Assembly: GCF_032854445.1 (NCBI RefSeq)
Contig: NC_088295.1
Location: 87,319,836-87,383,835, forward strand
Length of the DNA: 64,000 bases
From: Liolophura sinensis
Taxonomy: Eukaryota; Mollusca; Polyplacophora; Chitonida; Chitonidae
Direction of reading: 5' to 3'
The notes beneath the pieces are model-generated. The model was not told the origin of the DNA and made no database searches. It was given only the letters and a program-made list of their open reading frames with translations. The translations under genes were made by a program, and so were the position numbers. Each line of letters opens with the position of its first letter. Position 1 is the first letter of the stretch. Positions 34,441 to 47,800 of this stretch are shown one piece after another.

Positions 34441-34879
34441 CTGTCTTCATTTTTTCCACTCGAAAGTCTTTACGGAGACAAAGACGTATCGTTTTCCATA
34501 AAATACAAATAGAAGTGCGTACAACGGCGAAATAATGATAATTCTGAACATATGAGATATGTCACGTGACCCGTGATTAAACGGCACCTGTTCAGAAGCA
34601 GACACGAACATGTCCTTCTTTTCTCGACCCAAATATAACTTTATATCAGTTACCTGCTTGCTGTGCTCCGTTGGAGCTGTCAGGGATATTTATTACAAGT
34701 CTACGGCTGTATTTAATCACTCTAAAACCGACGAATAGTATCCCTATAGATACGTTGCAATTCCACAGACGCTATTCACAGCCACGTTATTTAACGCTGT
34801 TCATTTGTTTACTAACAGATTTTGACACACTCAAGCAATCCAGTGAGCGTGGAAGCGACGACATACCCTGATAGCTGCG

Positions 34880-35950
34880 AAGTGATGACGGTCGAAAAAC
34901 AGACAATCTAATCGTGATACAGCGGGGAAAAGAAGACCGCCAGCACAAAAAACTCTTTTCGTAACAGCCCAGCGAAATGACTCTCTAATCGTGACAACGG
35001 CGAAACAACGACAACCTACAGAAATGATTCACTAAGCACGACAGCGGCCAAACCGATAACCTACAGAAATGACTGTCTGATCGTGACAGCGGCGAAACGA
35101 CGATAACCTACCGAAATGACTTTAATCGTAATAACTACAAACGACGGTAGCCTACAGAAATGCCCTGTAATCGTAATAGCCACAAAATGACGAGAGCCCA
35201 CAGAAATCACTCTCTAATTGTAACAGCCACAAAACGACAACAGTCCACAGAAATGATCCTATAATCGTGATAGTCGCGAAACGACGATCCCCCACAGAAA
35301 TGACTCGACTCTGTAATCGTGATAGTGACAAAACCACGACTTTCTCATAGTGACAGCGACAAAACCACAAAATGGTTCTCTCATCGTGACAGCAGCGAAA
35401 AGACGATTCTGATCAGAAATGACGCTCTAATCGTCATAGTTGGGAAACAACGATAACCCACAGAAATGATGACTTTCTAATCGTGACAGTGGCGAAAAGA
35501 GGACAGCCTACAGAAATGATGACTTTCTAATCGTGAGAGCAGGGAAACGAGGATAGCTCACGACATGATGACTCTCTAATCGTGACAATCGCGAAAAGAC
35601 GACAGCCTACGGAACTTACTGTAATTTTGTCAGCGGCAAAAAGACGTCAGCCCACAGACATGACCCTCAATCACCGTGACAGTGGCAAAATGACGATAGC
35701 CCAGATAAATGTCTTTCTGGCCGTGATAGCGGTGAAACGACATCCCACAGAATTGGGCCCACATTCACAATGTACGATAATGTACAGGACAATGGTACGG
35801 TAACTGTGACGTACAAAATATCGTACGACAATGTGCAATAAAAAAAATGTCTTACGCGCTTTGTGAAACTGAACTCTGACTCTTTAATCCTGATAGCGGC
35901 GAACGGACAACAGTCCACAGAAATGGCTATCTGATCGTGACCGTTCAAAT
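34880..35950. repeat. 45-47-bp minisatellite, old and degenerate
   Basis: About 22 units around GACAGCGGCGAAACGACGAT, AACCTACAGAAATGACTCTC and TAATCGT. Units differ by many substitutions and indels, unlike the homogeneous arrays elsewhere, suggesting an older array. Remarkably CG-rich for a tandem repeat here. Confidence 0.88.
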
Positions 35951-36389
35951 AGATGGGCATCAACAATCGGAAGTTGTATACCAGTATTCCCAAGTCTACA
36001 TTAAATTAATTCAAACGATATATATTTTGATTTCTTTATTTTAACGTTTTTTAACTTCTTTGTAGACTGTCCTCCATGGATGCGCAGTTGAGTTGAACAG
36101 TCACACAAGAGAAGAAATTGTAAAGTCGTTTTTATTACATTTAAAACAGCGTTATAGTGACTGTCAATCAAATATCACAATGCAAACCTTGAACTAAAAT
36201 TAGCTTGACGTCGGTTAATACATGTAATCTAGCCTGTTTAATGTTCTGTGGCAAATTCCAGCCGGTTTTATTGTCTAAACAATTCAGATATATATTCCAA
36301 TAGACCAATGAGTGACTAGTTTACTTTCTCTACGGTAAACCATGTTTAGAGGAATTTAATGGCACAAATTAACGTTGAGCCATATTTGT

Positions 36390-37275
36390 ATGCATTTACT
36401 GACATAGAATAGAGGTACATCATGTTTGTATTGTACGCATTTACTATACCATATAATAAAGCTACACCATGTCGGTATTATACGCATTTACCAAACCATA
36501 AAGTAAAGGTACATCATATCTGTATTATATGCATTTACTGGCATAAAATAAAGGTACATCATGTCTGTATTCGTAAGTGGGAAGGTCTGCCAGCAACCTG
36601 CGGATGGTCGTGGGTTTCCCCCCGGCTTTGCCCGGTTTTCTCCCACCATAATGCTGGCCGCCGTCGTATAAGTGAAATATTCTTGAGTACGGCGTAAAAC
36701 ACCAATCAAATAAATAAATAAATACATGTCTGTATTATATACATTTGCTACACCATCAAATAAAGGTACACCATGTCGGTATTATAAGCATTTACTATAC
36801 TACAAAATAAAGGTACATCGTGTCTGTATTATACGCATTTACCCGTCATAAAACAAAGGTACACAATATCGGTATTATACGCATTTACTATACCATAAAA
36901 TAAGGGTACATCATGTCTGTATTATACGCATTTACTATACCATAAAATAAGGGTACATCATATCTGTGTTATACGCATTTACTATACCATAAAATAAGGG
37001 TACATCATATCTATGTTATACGCATTTACTATACCATAAAATAAGGGTACATCATGTCTGTATTATACGCATTTACTATACCATAAAATAAAGGTACACC
37101 ATGTCGGTATTATACGCATTTACTATACCATAAAATAAAGGTACATCATGTCTGTATTATACGCATTTACTATACCATAAAATAAGGGTACATCATATCT
37201 ATGTTATACGCATTTACTATACCATAAAATAAAGGTACACCATGTCGGTATGCATTTACTGACATAAAATAACTG
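36390..37275. repeat. 47-bp minisatellite interrupted by a SINE
   Basis: Unit GGGTACATCATGTCTGTATT, ATACGCATTTACTATACCAT, AAAATAA (47 bp; for example 36904 to 36951). About 15 units; the first few are shorter variants. A 5'-truncated SINE-A sits at 36572-36724. Confidence 0.94.
36572..36724 (+). mobile_element. SINE-A copy, 5'-truncated, inserted in minisatellite
   Basis: Begins CGTAAGTGGGAAGGTCTGCC and ends CACCAATCAAATAAATAAAT. It is very close to the family consensus, so recent. CATGTCTGTATT flanks it at 36560-36571 and 36725-36736, consistent with a 12-bp target-site duplication inside a repeat unit. Confidence 0.93.
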
Positions 37276-38439
37276 TGTACGTTAACTTTCAAGAACCCTG
37301 CAATAATGTTTCAAAGACAAAAACTACGGATTTCTCCACCTAGCAGTTTGCTGTACAACTGTGGTTTCCCGTGGTGAACATGTGTGGTAATTTTTACTGA
37401 TTTTTGGATGAATAAAAATGGCCCAACATTTGCCATACTTTCAGAGTGTAGCATAACATAATTCAGTTAGTGTCCTGGGTTGCTGCCAAAGTATCGTAAC
37501 AAGACAATCGTTTGAAGGGAAAAACAAAACAAAGCAAAACAAAAAATATTACCAGACAAATTAAGAGAGTGACAGCCTAACGTTACGACCGGTCCATCGT
37601 TGTCCCGCCCTGCTTAAGTCTTGAATAAAGTAGGCCATAGGACGGGCGGTCAGAAATGACGACGAAAAAAAAGCTAAATCCAGGTCCCTGTATTTGTAAG
37701 CCGGATGTGATTTCACGTGTGGAGCGCTGGAAAACTTCGTCTCCAACCTGCCAAATGACCCAGTATAATGTGAAAAGGTAAATTTCACGAATAAATACAT
37801 ACGTGATTCTGATTTTTTAATACGACGCTCTCTCTAAACACGAATTGCTTTATCTCGAAGGCTAGTTTGCTTTAAATTATCCCTTTGTATGATTACGGAT
37901 ACCTCCGAATTACTGACCTGGCATGGTGACAATCGTAGTAGAGTCGACAGACCTCACTTCCAGCCACTAGCCGCCGACCTGCACTCCCCCGACAACGATT
38001 CGAAGTGAACTCGGCCAGTGAGTAATTAGTTTTGTGCTCCAATCAACAGCGCCGATGACGGCCCCGACACTCTCCGCGTGGAAATGTTGACCAAATTTTC
38101 AAGAAATATCGACAAGTGACAAGTTTTCAGGTGGTATGTGAGGAGTGATTAGGTGACTTAGGGCAACCACCAGGCTGAACAACTTGCTGGTAAGTTCACA
38201 AATTCGTTATATGATTACAATTAACGTTTAAAGTAAGAATTAATTTGAAAGATTGTATGTAGGGAACAAAATGTTATGTGTTATATAAACGGATTGCGTA
38301 TTAAGAGCATATACCTGCACACCTATGGAGGGATGTGATGTGATGTGCCTTTTTATTCCCGATTTCTCCCAATAAACGAATTCAGTATTCTGCAATGCGC
38401 AACTCTCGATCCTGTTGGGAGACAAGCAGTTCTGTCGCA
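37276..38439. other. Intergenic unique sequence
   Basis: No gene or repeat recognised. A moderately GC-rich part lies near 37920-38110. Confidence 0.55.
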
Positions 38440-38655
38440 TATAGGTTTGATTACAGTTCTGTATTATATGTGCACAGGATTACAGTTTTGTCATACATGT
38501 ATATCTGATTACAGTTCTGTCATATGTAAACCTGGTTACAGTTTTGTTACAGACCAGATTACAGTTAGGTTTTACATAGACTTGCTTAAAGTTCTGTCAT
38601 ATCTAGACCAGATTACGTCTGACATGTCGTATATGTAGATCTGGTAACAGTTATG
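38440..38655. repeat. Degenerate repeat of about 28-30 bp
   Basis: Variants of GATTACAGTTCTGTCATATG followed by TAAACCTG-like spacers, about seven units. Confidence 0.8.
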
Positions 38656-39359
38656 CCGCATGTATACGCCTGCATCTCCACCAATCACTGCATCTATACC
38701 TATTCAATACAGGCTTCCACTGTCAAACTGACATACGCCGTAATCTCTGAACCACTGAAAACACACTTTCAATAGGGTGATAAATGAAAACAACTTACAT
38801 GTATAGGTCATTCGTTTCCATTATTCCCCATCCCCACTTCCGATCTAATTCGGGCAATAATGATATCTTATATAGGTAAAAACATATTTTCATAAAATGA
38901 GTTTTTTGTTGTTAGTTCCGTATTGAGTTGCGATCTGCAGTTAGTCACAGAAGGTCACGCTATCTTTGCACCAATCGACCAGGCCACTCCAAGGCTCCTA
39001 GCATTGTCAGATACGTCTTTCTGGTAGGACAGCCCAATACAAATATCTGTTTGTATGTGGGTTTTCAAGGTCGTACATTAATGAAGTCGACCAACATCTC
39101 CATGAATAGCGAAACAGCAGCGCAATATACTCGAGTCCACACCTGACCTTTCAGATATCTGACGAATATGTTTCCTCCAAAACTGATGTCCTTAATTTAA
39201 CGCTTGCTGCTAGTGTACTATAAATGTATACACAGAATATAAATTCTGTGTAATCTTGCATCTCATCTAGTTTTTCAGAATTACAGATATGGAAAAGGAC
39301 AATCATCGACAATCTGTATGTCACTTTATGACCTATGTGACCTTTGTGAATATGACCAA
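38656..39359. other. Intergenic unique sequence
   Basis: Holds one 72-codon open frame (38928-39146) without a recognised domain. Nothing else seen. Confidence 0.5.
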
Positions 39360-39515
39360 ACGGTCGTCATTATAAATTGTTGGACACATGACAAAGTGGT
39401 CGGTACGTAATAAAAATGGTCGGTAAATGACAAAGCCGTCGGTATACATGACAAAGTCGTCGGTACATCACAATGGCGTCGGTAAATGACAAAGTCGTCG
39501 GTACATGGCAAAGTT
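39360..39515. repeat. 19-20-bp tandem repeat, about 7 units
   Basis: Units like AAAGTCGTCGGTACATGAC with alternation between GGTAAATGAC and GGTACATCAC. Confidence 0.85.
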
Positions 39516-41449
39516 ATTCTCAGTTATCTTTTCACACGTCAGCTGGTATATCTAGATGTGACTAAATGTCTTATTTGACAAATAATGCTCACACTGTCAC
39601 AGAATATATTAACTGAGGGAGATGCAGAGAACTCAGTGCCATTCCAATCTTGCAACATGTGTGTGCAGTTTTGCCATCACTTGCGATCGGTTGACATTAC
39701 TCTACAGCGCTTCATGGTTTCCCCGTCATGACTGGTGTGAGCAGCGATTAACGTCAAAAGGAAAGGGTTGTGTCCCCTGCTCTTGAAGGCAGTTCCTTCA
39801 GAGCAGTGAAACGAAAATTACAAAATGGTCTGTTTTGTATGCCATGATTATACGAATCACTAGTTTATTTATCACACCCACGTGATTTTATTTAGTTTTA
39901 AAACAAAGTAGCTAAACGTACAGCCCTGTAGCACTGATTTCTCATCGAACTAAGTGTCTGATGTGAAAGATATGCTAAGAGAATTATCTAACGATTACTC
40001 GCCCATAGAGAAGGGTTATCTTTAACCAACTTCACGGATAATTCGCATTTCATAGAATGCTAAATAAACCACTCTGATTTCTGTTCGACGTGTTGGATCT
40101 GTGTCCCAGAATGTTTTTGTGCTTTGCATTTGTATAGCTTAACTCCCCGTGGACCTAGTCACTATTATACGGATCAGTGTGGTACGATTGTGGAAGCTGT
40201 CATTTCCAGATGACCACACCCGTAACGAGCGCTCTAAGTCTCATTATATCAAACAATACGTACACAAGTCAAAAACACACCCGTTACATAACTGACAAAC
40301 GAGCATCAATCACAGTAATCCGATACTGATTATAACACAAGCCCGCCGTATTGGCTTTCTCTCGAACATTTGCCATATAAGTAAATATCGTAGTTTGATA
40401 ATGTTAACTGAGACCACTAATCTTCAAAAAATGACCTAAGGAATATATGGAGAGCTCAAATAATGTAAGTAGCCCATTGTATCTAGTTTTTTTTTATATA
40501 CTGACCATACGAAGCAGAGTAATTAGTGACTTGTTAAAACCAAAAGCGCTCTGATTAGTAACATCTTGGGCTGATAAACTATGGTTTGTTTCCATCCATA
40601 TCCTGTTTAAAAGTGATGGTTATTTAATGTTCAGCAGATGTCCAGAAAGACTGTAGCACATCCCCCTATGGACGGTATCCCTACACCGTCTCCCGCCAGC
40701 GTAAGGGTGAGATTCACCGCTTCCAGCTAACAAGGGGCCAACATTTCAGTGAACTTCAATTCCACTTGCGGTCGACTCGCCGCGCGGGTCACTTCAAATT
40801 ACGTTTACCCTAATGAATTAAATATTTGTAAAGAGCTGTTAATAGGCAGTCGCGTGGACATTAAATCGCGACTAGGGCCGATGTTTGACAAGCCATTCCG
40901 ATACCAGTCACTTCTATTCTCTAGCACCGTTTCCTCCCGGTCCGTAAGTCCGTTCACCGGTAGCACTGGGCTCTAGCAACTTGATAGTTCTTTTTCCACA
41001 AGCAAAAGTGGTTTCGAATGGCCATTCACCCGGGCGGTCGCTTTACCGTCATTACATAAGTATTGCTATACTCCGGTAGAAGATCGCCAGTCCTTAACTA
41101 TACAACCCCAGAGTCAAGGCTAAATTACCAAACCTTAAGAAGAGATAAAAAAAAATCCTATCAAATCCATTGAATCACCAGTAGTATTGGGCTTGTCCTG
41201 TTAAGTTACGGCTGATGCCGAGCTGATGATGTCGGTCTCCTCCCGATCCGTGGGCCCCAACTCAGTGGCTTAACTCTCCGGCTGATCCAAGAGCCCCCGC
41301 ACTCACTCCGCCAGATGTGCGAACGCCAGGTATACTTTATTGTGCCACCATACCATAGCGCTACTTTCACATAAATCTGGAATTGTTTCCGAGTTATAAG
41401 CGAGGGAATATTTCTCATTTGCTAACCAACGTCATATTTGTTTCCGTTT
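39516..41449. other. Intergenic sequence upstream of the ETV gene
   Basis: Mostly unique. GC content rises between about 40660 and 41440, but no exon with convincing protein similarity was found. Confidence 0.5.
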
Positions 41450-41726
41450 ATACTTCCAGGTAGAATTGAAGTGACGTCGGATTTGTGTGGTTACATTCGT
41501 CAATCGCCTTTCCTATATAGTATTGAGGAAGGTTGCATTTTCCGTGATTCTGACAACTGAGGACTTCACAAGTTTTCGTATATACGGTGTAAACCGATTG
41601 CTGGTTGACTGTTGACTGTGAACCTATGTGATTAATGAGTGGTTCGGACAAAACCCCACAATTGCCTGATCCACCTGATTTGTACATTAGCGTTGCATAC
41701 CCCGAACAGTCCTTACACAAGTGACA
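41450..41726 (+). promoter_or_regulatory. 5' UTR and candidate proximal promoter of ETV
   Basis: Immediately upstream of the first ETV coding exon. A TATATAG motif lies near 41514, and an in-frame TAG at 41688-41690 precedes the start codon with no ATG between them. The transcription start cannot be fixed from sequence, and more distant 5' exons are possible. Confidence 0.25.
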
Positions 41727-41804
41727 ATGACGAGCGAGGCTAGGAAGACGGCCGGGGGGTACACCACCCTGAACAGACCTACCCCTTATACCTGTAGCCG
41801 AAAG
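41727..41804 (+). CDS. ETV1/4/5-like: ETV exon 1 (N-terminus)
   Basis: ATG at 41727 with A at -3 (GTGACAATGA). The frame upstream contains TAG at 41688-41690, so this is the first in-frame ATG; a GTG at 41721 is not needed. It encodes 26 residues ending YTCSRK and splices at AAG|GTAAGC on a codon boundary, matching the phase of exon 2. The segment RPTPYTCSRK resembles the VPYTFSSK of vertebrate ETV4. The assignment rests on phase, position and this weak likeness. Confidence 0.65.
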
Positions 41805-44800
41805 GTAAGCTCTCATAGGCACATTAATTTACATATTTATTTGCATGTATTTGTTACCTATATATTCGTGTATAGCGACTTTATGTTTTCTTTAGATCCG
41901 AGCTTTTTCGAACTATATCGAAACACGCTAAATATGGCACATATGTATGTACATATTACTTTAAAATTTGATTTTTAAAATTTGGTTTTGACATTCATAG
42001 TCTGCTTATATGAACTAGAACTTCTCCCGTTTCGACTTGGAGAATGTAAGTAATATATGGGATGGGTATAATTTGTATTCTCGTGTATATACACCTCAAA
42101 CCGGTTATTTGATTTGTGACACTCATTTTGAATTGGCTGAAGTTGGATGTCCGCTAAAAAGGCTGGACGCTAGGTGACCTCTGGTCAGACACGATGACCG
42201 TGACCGGCCTAGCTAAATAAGAAGAAAAAACAGAGCGAATTAAAACCGGGAAAGCTGTGGCTCAGAGACCATCTATTCTCTTGTTGAGTTTCCGTTTTAC
42301 ATCTAAGCTGATTTCTTGGTAGGATTTCGTCGACTGTTGACTTTTAGCTACTTCGTGCCAGACATGTAGCCATGCTGGGTTTGAGGTGACGGGCGGGGTA
42401 AGGAACCCTCAAACAGCCCCATATTGACAAATACACCGCTCCACCGCCCACCAATCCGACAAACTTTCACTTTCCATATAAATAATTTTGCAATAAGCCA
42501 AGGTGGACAAACAAGGATAAATACATATGCAGACTTAGGATTTAACTTTAATGTTTGGTCAATTCAAAGGACTTTTCACTTTGAATGCTTTCCATTTTAG
42601 AAAAAAGTGGTAAACAAATTTTCACTAGGTTTGTGAGTGCTGGCCAGAATGTTTGGTGATCGTGAATTCAGAAGAAACACCCCACCAAATGTCTCGCTGC
42701 ATTACTCACATTGCAGGAGATATGCTAAAATATAACTGTTCTGTAGAAATGTTCTGTAAAGCCATTGTTTAACGACATAGGGCGCCTAGTAAAATTGTGT
42801 AATAATTAAATAATAAAAATTATGAGTAAATACAATATGTGATTTTATATATTCATTTTTTTTATCAGGTAGAATATATCTAGTTGAAGAGCTCACTTCT
42901 GATAATCACAACCCAGACTGTTATATATAAAATATATTATAACTTTGATAGCCTGGAATCACTTGTTGGTTGTTGGATCTTAATAATAAGTAATAAGTGT
43001 CATAGAAATATTTTCAAAAATATATATACAACATAGAATTGTTTTTAATTAAAAGCTGAATTACGTGAAGAAAAAATTAAATAAAAACAGCATGAACATC
43101 TAGAATTTACGGGACTATTTATTTGAATGGAATATAGCTGATGAAGGCATATGGTGATTACTCCCTTTTCTCCAGGATTAAAAATGACCGCGTCAGATGA
43201 GGGAAAAATTCTTGAGTAAGGCGTTAAAAATAATAAAATAATAAATAAATAAATAAAGTAATAAATTCACATTTGATTCGCGACACCTGCCAATTTAGAA
43301 ACCATCAAACTTTCGCCCAAGTTCGATGGATCTTGCGGATATTTCTCACTACACCTGACTTCGCGCTCTCCTCCCGCTTGGCCAATTTGACTATCCCACC
43401 CTGTAGGTAAATGGTAAACTGTAGGGAATAAGGGCAAGTGGAAAGCTGCATATATACCAGCAAGGTAAATAAGTGGGTCCAAGGTTGGCTGATAAGACTT
43501 CGTGTGAAGTTCCTGTTGGGAAAGGGTAGACTGATTAGATGAGTTGTGAGCTATGTATTGGTCGGCGGGTGAGAAGGGGGGACTTGGGGGGCCAAAATGT
43601 GGTTAAATGCAGAACAAACAGGAGAGCGCGGTAGTCTGTATGTGACAATGAAGGACTCATCGCGTTCACAGGTAGCAAATCTCTATACCCATTGATTCTA
43701 CTCAATTGATCCTCCCACAACCCAGGGTCTTTTTTGTCAACCTATCGCTCTGCTCAAACAGTCCAACTAGCAGCATTAAATATTTCCTCAATGGCACAGA
43801 ACATTGGGAGATCTCACCGTACCGACAAAATATTTTCTCTTAAATAGCAAAGGCCATGTACATTTACATGTCATTTTCTCAGACTGTATGTTGAGACAGT
43901 TGGTTACAGCACATAATTAGTTTAGCCTTGGAGTAAGTTTCAATGTTTTACATTTCATGCGTATTAGTTTTGACCGTCAGTATAATTTCAGACCAATTGA
44001 TTTTCTTCTCTAAGGTCAAGTATTTTGAAGTAGATTCACTTCATCAGAAGATCTGATATGAATAAAAACGCATTTAGTCAAGAAAATAAGGCATCGGAAA
44101 CCGGAAAAATAGTCCATATTGGCCTATACAATACATATTGAAATTAATTTATAACGGCTTACATTTTAGTATAAATGTTCCTTTTTTGTGTTTGTCACTC
44201 CTAATATTTTTCGAAATTCTGCCTCATTTTGATCTCATAAATTCCTGTTTTCTTCAAACGAATGGGGACATCTTACATGTACAGCGGAAATGTTGGCTTT
44301 ACTCATAAACCGAACTGTCCCATGTAAACGTGCAGAGTTAGACTTCACTGTATTTTATTGCTTCAGCCTTAAAAAACTGTGGTTATCAAACTGAATGATA
44401 GTAAGGAAAATCATATCAGCATAGCAGAGTGATTGGTATTAAAATTCGCAAACCAATACACAAAAATAAGCCTAGTTTCTAAGCGGGGATTTTGCTTAGG
44501 TAACGTGTCTTGTAAGAGTGGATTATCTTTAGTAAACGAGGACAAATAATCACGATGGATAATTTGTATATCCGATAAAGATTTGAACCTAGGATATACA
44601 GCATAAGGCGTATTATTGCGTATTACCATAAATGTGCCCCCAATGGATTGTCGTGTGGATATGGGCTTTATGAGAATTTCCATTCAGCAGACACATTTAT
44701 TAATCATATCACCTGTGGTTTGCTGGTCATTTGGGAAAAGGGTATCAACCACATACTTATCACAGACGACCTGACTCATGGGATCTAATTGTACGGTGGG

Positions 44801-47800
44801 TGAGAGCTGTGCCTGCAGTGCTACTGGCGGACTGTCAGGAAGGGAAACCCCGGCCAGCCGCCTTGATCTGAGAGCCTAATGCCGTGGATTAGGCTCGGTA
44901 TGGCCAACCGACGCTGTTTACCTAACAATTTGGACGAGGGATAGAATTGGAACTTTAAGACGACCCATCACAGCTTGGTTTGGCTTTAAGGCAAACCCTT
45001 GGGGGGCCGAGGATAAGGTGTTCTGTGCACATAAGGTAGAGAGCGTATCTGCTTGTACAGCCATTGGCTTCACATAACTGTATCCCTGGATTTAGCGTAA
45101 CCCCATGTAGGTATTAGTCCACATCACAGCACATTAAATAAGCTGGATAATTTAGAAAAAAAAACTAGGAAGCAATTTCCGGATAAGAGTTTGTTTTGTT
45201 TTGGAATCTTTGTGATGTCGCTGCACTGCACCGTCAAATGGTTTCAAATCCATTGCCGGAAATATTTTTATGTTTGGATGCAGGAAGGGGTGCCATAGGC
45301 TGAATTATACACTTACTGTGCTAATTGCGTCATCGAACCCATCTCTCCATGCAGGGATAAACAGGTGTAAAACACACTCGTCTTGACCCCTCCGTATAAG
45401 AAACACATTTTAGATCCATACTGTGAATGTAAAATTATTACATTTTATAATAATAATATTTTTGATATAATGTATAAATAAATTTATTCCAAAGAAGGCG
45501 GTGAACTGTAGATAGTGTGAGGGCGACTATACCCATGCGGATTGCCAGCTGGAACTCCAGTCGAAAGCTAAAACTCTCGATTGCGATCCTATATCATATC
45601 CTGTTGATTTAGTTCCACGCGCTGGTTTTCAGCTAAAATATTTGCCATTGTATGTACCAGTTTTCTTCATCCCCTTTTTCCCGTAAGCAAGAGGGTTTAC
45701 CATAGAAATGTTACAGGCGCTGTGTTTAGAATTCTATACATAAGAGAAACTGCGAGACGCAACTGATGACCTCCCAAAACAAGCAAGAAACTAACTGCTG
45801 TCTATAAACCAAACCTTGTTTCTCACATTTCCTATTTTATTATGTAGTAAAAGGAAAGTCGTAAACAGGACACTTCTTATTTATATATTTTTATCAGAAA
45901 TAATTTGTTATTCGAACAACTGCTACATTCCAATATTTCTTCATATTGTTTTCGTACACCAGTGTTATAATAATGTTTGCAAATGCGTAGATATATATTG
46001 TGTGCGTCAGTAAGCATTATGCATCCTCGTCTCACATTTCGGATTGCGGAAATTTCAGATTAATGTTACACGCATTTGAATATAAATTGTCAGCTTTGCA
46101 CAAACGGTATACAGTGGACAATACAACAGACGGAATAAGAAAATATGAAAGGAATTCAACATATAAATACGTGAATACAATAAATCTGGCGGTAACTCAA
46201 CTTTCAACATATATTATTGTTGTGGGTGAGCTTTTAATGTTTATCTTTGTACAATATCTGATCATATTCGTGTGAATTCTAAAAGTAAGGTTACAGTTGT
46301 TGAAAGACGCATTTGCCCTTAATTCATAAATAAAAAAAAACTGACTTCATAAGTTGCCTATATTTTCATCAACGACGTGGTTCTGCTGTAATTTTTGACG
46401 AGGAAAATGTGGCCTGTCATCGCCATATGTATGTCACAACAGTCCACGCATGGGCAAATACATAATCTATTACATCACCTTTTATATTCCTCCTGACTGG
46501 CAATATGCAGTGGCTTTATAAACACCTACTAAATGGTCGTGTCAGGCCACTGGTATGACAACGGGTATTCTTTACGTGAAGTGTGGATATCACGCGTGGC
46601 CATCAGGTCGAAGGCATACCGTACTGCTGGTATGGTAATTATACACCGGAAGTGGTGATATATCTGATTTGCACATCGGTCCCCCTGGGGTGGCAGGAGA
46701 ACTGTTGACGCTTCTTTGTACATTTAATGCAGTGCTAGATACTCCCCGGATAGGTCTGTATATTCAGGAAACGGCAGAAATGTGAGCATTTTACCTGAGG
46801 ATATATATATTACACTTGTGACAGTTGTGCCAGCATGGCAATGTATTCTTGATCACTGGTATATAACCATCTGCCCCAAGCAAACCAATACTTAATTGGG
46901 TTTAAAGATAAATCCCAAGAATGACGTAATACCTCTACAAGATATGGCCGCTTGGCCTGGGGACTGTGTTACGTTTCTTTGGCTCCTTGTGTAATACTGT
47001 ATATGGAATCAGTAGAGGAGAGTATAAAGGATCATGTATATACTAAGTTGCCCATTTTTGTGTAAATTTGTTCAATTAACAGGCGAATTATTGAGCCTGT
47101 GGCCTGTTTGGTTCAAACCATAAATCAGACGAAAACTGATTCTCGGGAAATAAATTTACCTGGACAACTAATAATCTCTGAAGTTCAAATAAAATGAAGG
47201 TCAAACGAAGTAATGGTCAAATATAGTGAAGCTTCAAACAGTAACTTATATTTACTTATATTTTTTTATCATGTATGGTATAAGAGTGCTTCATCCTGTT
47301 CATTTTCTTATAACTCTATAAATCTTTCGCTGCTTGATTTGCATTACAAAATGGTTTGCATTACAAATAAAAAATTCTTGATTTTATATCAGACCATTCA
47401 ATTCTTCTATACAGTCACTTTCATTTTATACTGTTGTCTGTTTTTAAGATCGAGAGTTAATGTGTGCCAGTGTTAGGGTCATTACAATAGGACGATCTGA
47501 ATAAAGACGTGCTCTATTGTCCCTGTATTTGACGACGCCAGAAGTAACCAGTTCCCTTTCCTTGATTACGAAAAAAAATAATCTGTTTAATCTGTTCAAC
47601 ATATGCTCTTGCATACCAAGAGATATATTTACTAATATCCCCAGTGCCATCGCTGACTGAAAGATATAAGGCGTCCTCGGTGGAGACCTCATTCAAACAC
47701 TGGACCAAAAAGGTCTTTCTGGAACTTTACGGAATTCGTAAATGAAATTAAATATCCTATTCTGCATTCAAAGTTGTTAAACATTCTAAAGGAATCAGTT

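Noticed and set aside
38928-39146. 72-codon frame with a YVFLVGQ stretch recalling glycosyltransferases
   Set aside because: The likeness is a few residues only, no exon boundaries or catalytic motifs nearby.
41448-41822. Minus-strand open frame of 124 codons over ETV exon 1
   Set aside because: Antisense shadow of the exon and its flank; no domain, no splice signals on that strand.
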